Of a stretch of 5,174 nt of DNA, positions 1 through 5,032 are shown piece after piece. Source of the DNA: an uncultured Bermanella sp. Lineage in GTDB: Bacteria; Pseudomonadota; Gammaproteobacteria; Pseudomonadales; Oceanobacteraceae. The translations under genes were made by a program, and so were the position numbers. A model generated the notes under the pieces. It worked only from the letters and a program-made list of their open reading frames with translations, did no database searches and was not told the origin of the DNA. The stretch spans positions 1 to 5,174 of the forward strand of contig CAJXIK010000157.1 in assembly GCA_913054445.1 (NCBI GenBank). Direction: 5' to 3'. The number at the start of each line of letters is the position of its first letter. The first letter of the stretch is position 1.

Positions 1-9
1 TAGCCGCTT

Positions 10-2883
10 TTATTTACCCGGATAAAGCGCCACCAGCGCCTTGTTTAATTGCGCCTCTAGCTTGTGCTTGTAGTTTAGGTAGCTGGCGGTCTGCAACACG
101 TGCTTGGCGTTGCGATTATGCAGGCGGTCGCTGATGGATAGGTCGGTGATATAAACAGGGTAGGGTTTCTGGTGCTTACGCAGCAGCACTAAGTAGCGCA
201 CCAGTTCTTTGTAGACCTGATCGCCGTGTTCTAGACGGCTAAACTCCTGCTGCTCGCATTGCAGGGAGAAGCCGATGTTATTTTCGGCATCGAAATCCAC
301 CTGCGCGTGTACATCGAAGAAGCGCCCCTGCCCGAGGCCTTCTTTAGGGCGAATGGCACGACGGCCCATGGCTTGGTTTTTCTTGGGCAGCAATACTTGG
401 TAATACTCGATCACCCGCTCCTGATCTACGGGTATTTCTGCGGGCTCCGCAAAGCGATGACGATTCTGGCGATATTCCACCTGACGCAAAAAGCTATGGA
501 GCGGGTTGATGAGCGCCGCCTCGTTGTACATGGGGGTCCGCCACTGCACGAGGGAGCCGCGCTCATCGAGCACGTACATCTGCGCCACGCTTTCAGTGGG
601 GTCGCCCTCTTGCAAATAGTAGACTTGCAGGCGGCCGGGGCGGGCATGCTGGCAAATCATGGCGATCACACTATTGGGCAGGGCGTGGCTATCGAGCACC
701 AGCTTACTGTAATGGGGCTGAGGTTTGGCCAGCTGCCTAAGCAGGTGTGCGGCCTTCTCATAGTGATAGATGAGCGGCCGCCCCTGACTAAACTGAATAA
801 GATGAAACTCCTCCCCCACCTGCAACACATAACGGCTGCGGCGACCCAACTTGCTCTTGTAAAAGCAGCGGAATATTTCCTCGAGCAAGGATGTCACCCG
901 CTGGGCGATGGCCTGTGGGCGGGTACTGCAAAAGCAAAGCACCTTTAACTGGGGGCGCGGCGCGGTGCTGCCTGGGGGGTAAGACATCAGCAACTCTTCG
1001 ATCACCCGCAGCATGGCGCTTTGCCCCTCATAGCGGGTGGCCAACACCTCGCGCCAGCTGTTGTAGACCAGCTGGTCGATGGTGAGCACTAGGTTTTCTT
1101 TGAGGGTGCTGTAACCCAAGGAATCGGTGAGATTAGAGACCTTATGGATGCCACGGCGGGTGAAGTGATTCATGGGGTCCACGAACACGTTGACGTACAG
1201 GTTAATAATCTGCGGCACTGGCGCGTGTTCGAAATTGGCGGTGACGCTAGTGGCCACCGGCAAGTGACGAAAGCTGCTGATGATTTCCTTCAGCTCGTAG
1301 TCGTTGCCCTGATCTTTACCGTGATACAGCACTACCTGCGTGCCCTTGGCCATGACCTGATTCACATGGCACCAAGCCAGCAGCTCGATGAGGCTGGCCG
1401 ATTTCTTGAGAGGGTGCTGAGCACTGCCCGGCCGCTCTACGCCGGTGAAGAGGCTCCACGACATGTGCGGGATGCGCTGGCGCACATGCTCGCGGTTAAG
1501 GTGCAGGGTGAGTTTCTCCTGCTGAATATCGCGACTTATGTTGGGGTTGATGAAGTCTACCTTGCCCGGTTTGCGGTCGAAGGTGGCGTATAGCTTGTGC
1601 CCCAATAGGGTCATGTCCTTGGCGTTTAATAGCGTCTCCTGCTGGAACTGGCGGCCAAAACGCGAGAGAAACTTATAACTGTTAATAAGCTCGTTGACCA
1701 ACAACTTGCGCTCCTGAATGACGGTATGCACCTGCCACAGAGGGCGGTTATCTAAGTGGGCAAGGTGGCCCTCATCCCACTCCCATTGGCGAATAAGGGG
1801 TTTTAACAGGTCGCGCTTCCAGTGCTTACGTTTGGCGGTTTGGCTCATGGGAATGTTGCATTTAAAATAGATGCAGCGGCGCACGAGGTCTAGGCGGCTC
1901 TCCTCTTGCCGTTCGTTGAGATAGGCCGCCAGATAATCGAATAATAACAGGTAGGGGTCGAGGGTCTCGAGCTGAGCATCTGCATCATAGATGCGCTTCT
2001 TTAGCTCCACGCTGAGGGGCATCACGCTGGGGTAATCGCTGGCGTAGGCCTCGGTTAAGAATAACTTGAGGATGGATTTATAGGGGCTGCCGATGGCCTT
2101 ATACAGCTGCCACATGCCCGCTCCCACGAACTCACCAGGGGGAATACTGCCCACCCCGCCAAAGTCGATGACCTCATCTGGGCTGGCAAAGCCCTGGCTC
2201 TCCATGTGGTCTATGTAATCCTGATAATGGCGCTCGTATTCGGGGGGCACGATCCACCACAGAGGGTAGCAGCCCTCTAGCAGGATGGCGGTGCGATAGA
2301 ATTCGTCTAGCAGCAGCTGATGCTGGGCGCTGCCGCAGTCCTCGCCATCGAGGTCGTTGCGCTCGCCACGGCGAAATTTATCGGCATCCATGAGGAAGAA
2401 ATGCACCTCGAGGGAGATGCTCTCGGCCCACTGCTCGATGGCCGTGCATTTTTGCTGAAGCAGCGCCAGCTCTGGCTCGCTAAGGCTGGGGTTGTGACAC
2501 AGCCAGATATCTAGGTCGCTGCCACCGCTGTGACCAAGGGAGCCGCAGCTGCCCATGAGAAACAGGCTCTTGATGCTAAGTTGGCCCGAGCGCCGCTGTT
2601 GATACTGGAAACCCGTGGTGATGCCCGCCATGGCCCGCAGACTATTTTTGCCGGGCTCGTAGCGCGCCACCCCACAGGGGCATTGGTAATCTACGAAGCC
2701 TGGCAACTTCTCGTGATTAACATGAAAGAGCAGGGTCATGACCTCGAGAAAAACCTGCTGGCGCTCGCTGAGGGCCTTCTGCGTACGCTCGATGCGGTGG
2801 CCGTTATAGGCAGTAAAGCGCTGGATGACGCTCTGCGCCTGTTGCGCATCGAACCTGGGTTGGGCGGGGTTAAATACCCTCAT
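10..2883 (-). CDS. cyaA: Class I adenylate cyclase (957 aa)
   Basis: Makes the second messenger cAMP from ATP in the cytoplasm; cAMP acts through CRP/Vfr-type regulators. The N-terminal catalytic part carries the nucleotidyltransferase-like signature GSCGSLGHSGGSDLDIW at residues 111-127. Ser112, Ser122, Asp123, Asp125 and Trp127 line up, with a constant offset of 9, with E. coli Ser103, Ser113, Asp114, Asp116 and Trp118, recalled as essential for activity. Other family blocks are GEDCGSAQH with LLLDEFYRTA (180-199), DLVRRC, PGKVDFINPNIS and YVLDERG. The protein is about 110 residues longer than E. coli CyaA (848 aa), and the excess lies at the C-terminus (about 847-957). From memory, Pseudomonas enzymes are similarly long. 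The ATG is the furthest possible start, because an in-frame TGA lies one codon upstream. The Shine-Dalgarno is poor (a G-run 11 nt away), which suits a weakly translated cyclase. No terminator is visible, as only 9 bp follow the stop. Family assignment is very secure. Confidence 0.97.
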   Translation of the reverse strand: MRVFNPAQPRFDAQQAQSVIQRFTAYNGHRIERTQKALSERQQVFLEVMTLLFHVNHEKLPGFVDYQCPCGVARYEPGKNSLRAMAGITTGFQYQQRRSGQLSIKSLFLMGSCGSLGHSGGSDLDIWLCHNPSLSEPELALLQQKCTAIEQWAESISLEVHFFLMDADKFRRGERNDLDGEDCGSAQHQLLLDEFYRTAILLEGCYPLWWIVPPEYERHYQDYIDHMESQGFASPDEVIDFGGVGSIPPGEFVGAGMWQLYKAIGSPYKSILKLFLTEAYASDYPSVMPLSVELKKRIYDADAQLETLDPYLLLFDYLAAYLNERQEESRLDLVRRCIYFKCNIPMSQTAKRKHWKRDLLKPLIRQWEWDEGHLAHLDNRPLWQVHTVIQERKLLVNELINSYKFLSRFGRQFQQETLLNAKDMTLLGHKLYATFDRKPGKVDFINPNISRDIQQEKLTLHLNREHVRQRIPHMSWSLFTGVERPGSAQHPLKKSASLIELLAWCHVNQVMAKGTQVVLYHGKDQGNDYELKEIISSFRHLPVATSVTANFEHAPVPQIINLYVNVFVDPMNHFTRRGIHKVSNLTDSLGYSTLKENLVLTIDQLVYNSWREVLATRYEGQSAMLRVIEELLMSYPPGSTAPRPQLKVLCFCSTRPQAIAQRVTSLLEEIFRCFYKSKLGRRSRYVLQVGEEFHLIQFSQGRPLIYHYEKAAHLLRQLAKPQPHYSKLVLDSHALPNSVIAMICQHARPGRLQVYYLQEGDPTESVAQMYVLDERGSLVQWRTPMYNEAALINPLHSFLRQVEYRQNRHRFAEPAEIPVDQERVIEYYQVLLPKKNQAMGRRAIRPKEGLGQGRFFDVHAQVDFDAENNIGFSLQCEQQEFSRLEHGDQVYKELVRYLVLLRKHQKPYPVYITDLSISDRLHNRNAKHVLQTASYLNYKHKLEAQLNKALVALYPGK

Positions 2884-2981
2884 GGCTCAGACAGCCCCCC
2901 AGCCAGCCGTGTAGATGCCATCAATAAATGCGCTCCCTAGGTGAACAAGCCAGAATTATTTTCAAACTGGGCTTTTTCCAA

Positions 2982-3009
2982 AAGACAATTAACGCCAGAC
3001 GGGTATAAT
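2982..3009 (+). promoter_or_regulatory. Sigma-70 promoter candidate P1 upstream of rpmB
   Basis: A perfect TATAAT -10 box lies at 3004-3009. The best -35 box is AAGACA (2982-2987, 4 of 6 consensus) with a 16-bp spacer. Transcription would start near 3016, about 285 nt upstream of rpmB and 9 nt before the hairpin at 3025-3062. It could give a long rpmB leader or an independent short RNA; the sequence does not decide. The -10 box is strong evidence and the -35 box is moderate. Confidence 0.6.
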
Positions 3010-3024
3010 GCAGCCCGCTGTCGC

Positions 3025-3062
3025 TGGTTAAGCGGCAACTCCTGCGAGTTATCACTTAACCA
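3025..3062 (+). repeat. Long imperfect hairpin downstream of P1
   Basis: TGGTTAAG (3025-3032) is perfectly complementary to CTTAACCA (3055-3062), giving an 8-bp outer stem. AACTC (3037-3041) pairs with GAGTT (3046-3050) as an inner stem closed by a CTGC loop. Between them, CGGC faces ATCA, which gives one G-C pair, one G-U pair and two C-A mismatches. In all, 15 of 17 stacked positions can pair. No T-run follows, so it is not an intrinsic terminator. It would form at the 5' end of a P1 transcript. It could be a stabilising leader element, a processing site or the head of a small RNA; the function is unknown. Confidence 0.6.
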
Positions 3063-3152
3063 AGAGTATAGAAGAGCCCAGAGTATTGAGCTTAAGTTAG
3101 ATGAAATTTGAGAATGACCCGCCTCGGCGCGTTCAAAAAATACTCAATTCTC

Positions 3153-3181
3153 TTGCTTTGAGTCTGGCTTTTTGGTATAAA
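3153..3181 (+). promoter_or_regulatory. Sigma-70 promoter P2 for rpmB-rpmG
   Basis: TTGCTT (3153-3158) and TATAAA (3176-3181) are separated by an optimal 17-bp spacer, with an AT-rich stretch including an A-tract (3135-3140) just upstream that could act as an UP element. Transcription would start at about 3187-3189, giving a leader of roughly 112 nt. This is the better-placed promoter for the ribosomal protein operon. Confidence 0.72.
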
Positions 3182-3215
3182 ACGCAGCTCTTTTTAGACG
3201 GGTAGCCGTAGGCTC

Positions 3216-3231
3216 CAAGCAAAATTGCTTG
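3216..3231 (+). repeat. Short perfect hairpin in rpmB leader
   Basis: CAAGCA (3216-3221) and TGCTTG (3226-3231) form a 6-bp stem with an AAAT loop. It lies within the transcript from either promoter and precedes the hairpin that covers the rpmB Shine-Dalgarno. A smaller 4-bp stem (AGCC 3204-3207 with GGCT 3211-3214) sits just before it. The role is unknown. Confidence 0.45.
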
Positions 3232-3249
3232 CAGGTAGCGTACATTCTG

Positions 3250-3293
3250 GCCCCGAACGAATTTTTTTGATTTCGCTTTATATAAGTCGGGGC
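3250..3293 (+). promoter_or_regulatory. rpmB ribosome binding site inside a leader stem
   Basis: The only Shine-Dalgarno-like sequence before rpmB is CGGGG at 3288-3292, 8 nt from the ATG. It is a weak match to AGGAG. It forms the 3' arm of a 7-bp perfect stem, GCCCCGA (3250-3256) with TCGGGGC (3287-3293). The 30-nt AT-rich loop may contain a minor CGAA/TTCG stem (3258-3261 with 3272-3275). When folded, the stem would hide the ribosome binding site, so translation of the L28 gene could be controlled. Pairing is seen directly; control is inference. Confidence 0.5.
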
Positions 3294-3300
3294 AATAACA

Positions 3301-3537
3301 ATGGCTAAAGTTTGTCAGGTTACGGGTAAACGCCCTGTAACAGGTAACAATGTTTCTCACGCGAAGAACCGCACTAAGCGTCGTTTTCTTCCTAACCTTC
3401 AGAACCACAAGTTCTGGGTTGAAAGTGAAAATCGTTTCGTACGTTTACGTCTTACTACAAAAGGTATGCGTATTATTGATAAGAAGGGTATCGACACAGT
3501 TCTTAAAGAACTTCGTGCCCGCGGTGAGAAAGTTTAA
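3301..3537 (+). CDS. rpmB: 50S ribosomal protein L28 (78 aa)
   Basis: Component of the large ribosomal subunit that binds 23S rRNA. The length of 78 aa equals that of E. coli L28. The sequence follows it nearly residue by residue: MAKVCQVTGKRPVTGNN at 1-17, TKRRFLPNL, FWVESE, then KGMRIIDKKGIDTVL and the C-terminal ELRARGEK. Only one cysteine is present, so this is the form without zinc-binding cysteine pairs. The start is fixed by the family N-terminus. It is the first gene of a pair with rpmG, 11 bp downstream. Codons are rich in T-ending forms (GTT, CGT, CTT), as in highly expressed genes, unlike the neighbouring cyaA and mutM. Expression is likely from P2, and possibly P1, with a structured leader. 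Confidence 0.99.
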   Translation: MAKVCQVTGKRPVTGNNVSHAKNRTKRRFLPNLQNHKFWVESENRFVRLRLTTKGMRIIDKKGIDTVLKELRARGEKV

Positions 3538-3548
3538 GGAGTCCTACC

Positions 3549-3713
3549 ATGGCATCTATTCGTGAAAAAGTTAAATTAGTATCGACTGCCGGTACTGGTT
3601 ACTACTACACCACCACTAAGAACAAGCGTACTAAGCCTGAGAAAATGGAATTGAAGAAATTCGATCCTAAGGTTCGCAAGCACGTTATGTTTAAAGAAGC
3701 TAAAATCAAGTAA
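3549..3713 (+). CDS. rpmG: 50S ribosomal protein L33 (54 aa)
   Basis: Small large-subunit protein located near the E site of the ribosome. Translation from the ATG at 3549 gives 54 residues beginning MASIREKVKLVSTAGTGYYY, then TTTKNKRTKPEKMELKKFDP and ending HVMFKEAKIK. This is almost the E. coli L33 sequence (55 aa), shortened by one residue near the N-terminus. It has no cysteines, so it is the zinc-free form. The Shine-Dalgarno AAGGAG (3536-3541) overlaps the rpmB stop codon and lies 7 nt from the start, which settles the start and suggests translational coupling. A strong terminator follows 15 bp after the stop. The gene is short, but its identity is certain. Confidence 0.98.
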   Translation: MASIREKVKLVSTAGTGYYYTTTKNKRTKPEKMELKKFDPKVRKHVMFKEAKIK

Positions 3714-3728
3714 TTGATGGTCGCTGAT

Positions 3729-3758
3729 AAAAGGCTCACTTTTTAGTGGGCCTTTTTT
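3729..3758 (+). terminator. Intrinsic terminator after rpmG
   Basis: AAAAGGCTCACT (3729-3740) pairs with AGTGGGCCTTTT (3745-3756) around a TTTT loop, giving a 12-bp stem with a single G-U pair. A run of six T (3753-3758) begins in the 3' arm. This is a textbook rho-independent terminator. It separates the ribosomal operon from mutM, which must rely on read-through or its own promoter. Confidence 0.93.
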
Positions 3759-3787
3759 GTGCCTGATGAAAACACAGTAGAGACCCT

Positions 3788-4636
3788 ATGCCCGAACTAC
3801 CCGAAGTCGAGACCACCCGCCGTGGCATAGCCCCCCACATCCACGGCCAACGCATCACCGCCATGGACATTCGCCAGCCTAAGTTACGCTGGCCCATCCC
3901 TGCGCACCTGCCACAAACGGTACAGGGCTTGACCGTGCTGGCCACCAAACGCCGCGCTAAGTACCTGCTGCTCGAGCTGGGGCACGCCGCCTCCAGCCAA
4001 GCGGCCGAGTCGTTGCTGGGCACGCTCATCATTCACTTGGGCATGTCGGGCAGTTTGCGCATCCTGCAGGGTGAGCCACAGCCACCGGCCAAGCACGAAC
4101 ACTTCGACATTCGCTTCGGCCACACATGCCTGCTGCGCTTCACCGATCCACGCCGCTTTGGTGCCTGTCTGTGGATGCCCCACGATGAATCCTTGGCCAT
4201 CTTGGATAACCTCGGGCCAGAACCCTTAGCAAGCGTGTTCGACGCAGAGTACCTATTCCAGAAGAGCCGCAAGCGGGTGGTGAACATTAAGAGTTTCGTC
4301 ATGGATCAAAAGGTGGTGGTGGGAGTGGGCAACATCTACGCCAGCGAATGCCTCTATTTGAGCGGCATCAACCCTAAGAAAGCCGCCGGTAAGGTTAGCA
4401 AGGCCAAGTTTACCGCCTTGGTAGAGGCCATTAAGCTGGTATTAAAGAAGGCCATCGACGAGGGCGGCACCACCTTGAAGGATTTCGTGGGCAGCGATGG
4501 CAAGCCCGGCTACTTCGCGCAGCAACTGAATGTGTACGGACGCACGGGTGCGCCCTGCCCCGCTTGCCAGCAGCCCATCAAAAAAATAAGCCAGGGACAA
4601 CGCAGCACGTTTTATTGCTCAAACTGCCAAAAGTAG
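3788..4636 (+). CDS. mutM: Formamidopyrimidine-DNA glycosylase (282 aa)
   Basis: Base-excision repair enzyme that removes 8-oxoguanine and Fapy lesions and nicks the strand by beta,delta-elimination. The N-terminus MPELPEVETTRRG supplies the catalytic Pro2 and Glu3; Lys58 in KRRAKYLL matches E. coli Lys57. The DNA-intercalating/opposite-base loop DPRRFG is at 120-125. The helix-two-turn-helix region contains VGVGNIYASE (Asn182), followed by GGTTLKDF and DGKPGYFAQ. The C-terminal zinc finger uses Cys257, Cys260, Cys277 and Cys280, with Arg272 in the finger loop. It is 13 residues longer than the E. coli enzyme (269 aa), mostly from an insertion at about residues 65-77. The start is fixed because the family needs Pro at position 2; the ribosome site is weak. 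It lies behind rpmBG, as in E. coli, but after a strong terminator. No clear promoter of its own is visible. Confidence 0.98.
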   Translation: MPELPEVETTRRGIAPHIHGQRITAMDIRQPKLRWPIPAHLPQTVQGLTVLATKRRAKYLLLELGHAASSQAAESLLGTLIIHLGMSGSLRILQGEPQPPAKHEHFDIRFGHTCLLRFTDPRRFGACLWMPHDESLAILDNLGPEPLASVFDAEYLFQKSRKRVVNIKSFVMDQKVVVGVGNIYASECLYLSGINPKKAAGKVSKAKFTALVEAIKLVLKKAIDEGGTTLKDFVGSDGKPGYFAQQLNVYGRTGAPCPACQQPIKKISQGQRSTFYCSNCQK

Positions 4637-4657
4637 CCAAGCGCCCGCTATAAAAGC

Positions 4658-4666
4658 TGATATAGT
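4658..4666 (+). promoter_or_regulatory. Possible extended -10 promoter for the small exported-protein gene
   Basis: TGA-TATAGT gives a TGn motif (4658-4660) directly before a 5-of-6 -10 box (4661-4666). No recognisable -35 box lies 16-18 bp upstream, which an extended -10 element can tolerate. The start would be near 4673, giving a leader of about 32 nt. An overlapping TATAAA at 4649-4654 is an alternative. Moderate to weak support. Confidence 0.35.
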
Positions 4667-4704
4667 GTGGAAAAAGTACCGCTAGACTGACAAGGAACCA
4701 GCCC

Positions 4705-5031
4705 ATGCGCATGCTCTGCCACTGCAAACAAAGCCTAATGATTTTAGCCAGCTTATTCATGTTGACCCTGCCCATGCAGAGCCAGGCCGAAGAAATTTAC
4801 GAGACCCCATCGGCGGTGGCCATGGCGCTAGATGGCTTGATCGTGCGCCCTATTACCCTAGTGGCCACCGTCATCGGTGGTGTTATTTGGACCGTCACCC
4901 TGCCCTTTAGTTTATTAGGGGGCAATGCTATGGAAGCGGCCGATTCTTTGATTATGGTGCCTGCTAGGGCCACTTTTGTGCGCTGCCTGGGCTGTACTAG
5001 CAGTGGTCGTAAGATTGAGTATGAAGACTAG
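4705..5031 (+). CDS. Small exported membrane-associated protein of unknown function (108 aa)
   Basis: I do not recognise a named family; it vaguely resembles small exported proteins of pseudomonads sometimes labelled 'multidrug transporter' without proof. Residues 1-28 look like a Sec signal peptide: MRMLCHCKQ, a hydrophobic core (10-22), and a likely cut after SQA at 28. The mature part starts EEIYETPS, then has one hydrophobic helix at about 49-71 with small residues and glycines (ATVIGG), a GGN turn at 72-74, and a polar tail. The tail contains CLGC (Cys94, Cys97), a CxxC pair that could form a disulfide or bind metal or heme, although the protein lacks the CxxCH of cytochrome c. AAGGA at 4692-4696, 8 nt from the first ATG, favours this start over the second ATG at 4711. 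It follows mutM by 68 bp, and the repeat array begins 2 bp after its stop. Confidence 0.8.
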   Translation: MRMLCHCKQSLMILASLFMLTLPMQSQAEEIYETPSAVAMALDGLIVRPITLVATVIGGVIWTVTLPFSLLGGNAMEAADSLIMVPARATFVRCLGCTSSGRKIEYED

Positions 5032-5032
5032 C

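Larger units (their letters stand above)
2884..3300. other. Divergent cyaA-rpmB intergenic region (417 bp)
   Basis: There is no convincing gene here. The left part (2884-2960) is the cyaA leader and presumed cyaA promoter zone. The middle and right parts hold two plus-strand promoter candidates (2982-3009 and 3153-3181), a long hairpin (3025-3062), a pair of 10-nt near-identical direct repeats (3063-3072 and 3080-3089), and a structured rpmB leader (3190-3300). A possible cyaA promoter on the minus strand has AATAAT at 2960-2955 with TTGGAA at 2981-2976. Its 15-bp spacer is short, so I do not call it separately. I found no CRP-type TGTGA-N6-TCACA site, so cAMP feedback on cyaA is not supported by this sequence. 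Confidence 0.7.

Noticed and set aside
259..948. 229-aa plus-strand reading frame inside cyaA
   Set aside because: It is a shadow frame opposite conserved cyclase sequence, and its translation resembles no family. The same holds for the other plus-strand frames within 891-2940.
3101..3205. 34-codon reading frame starting ATGAAATTTGAG, a possible leader peptide before rpmB
   Set aside because: It has no Shine-Dalgarno and spans the P2 promoter, so a P2 transcript would lack its start; no amino-acid run suggests attenuation.
3279..3286. TATATA/TATAAG as a third rpmB promoter -10 box
   Set aside because: No -35 box lies 16-18 bp upstream, and the start would fall about 8-10 nt before the ATG, cutting off the ribosome binding site.
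3133..3408. 91-aa minus-strand reading frame over the rpmB leader and start
   Set aside because: It is antisense to a certain ribosomal protein gene and its leader, has a basic low-complexity composition and resembles no known family.
3757..3787. Promoter for mutM just after the rpmG terminator
   Set aside because: TTGTGC at 3757-3762 has no -10-like partner at 16-18 bp (GAGACC), so I could not support one.
3884..4302. Minus-strand reading frames opposite mutM
   Set aside because: They are antisense shadows of conserved Fpg coding sequence.
4637..4704. Terminator after mutM
   Set aside because: Only a trivial AGCG/CGCT dyad is present, with no T-run behind it.
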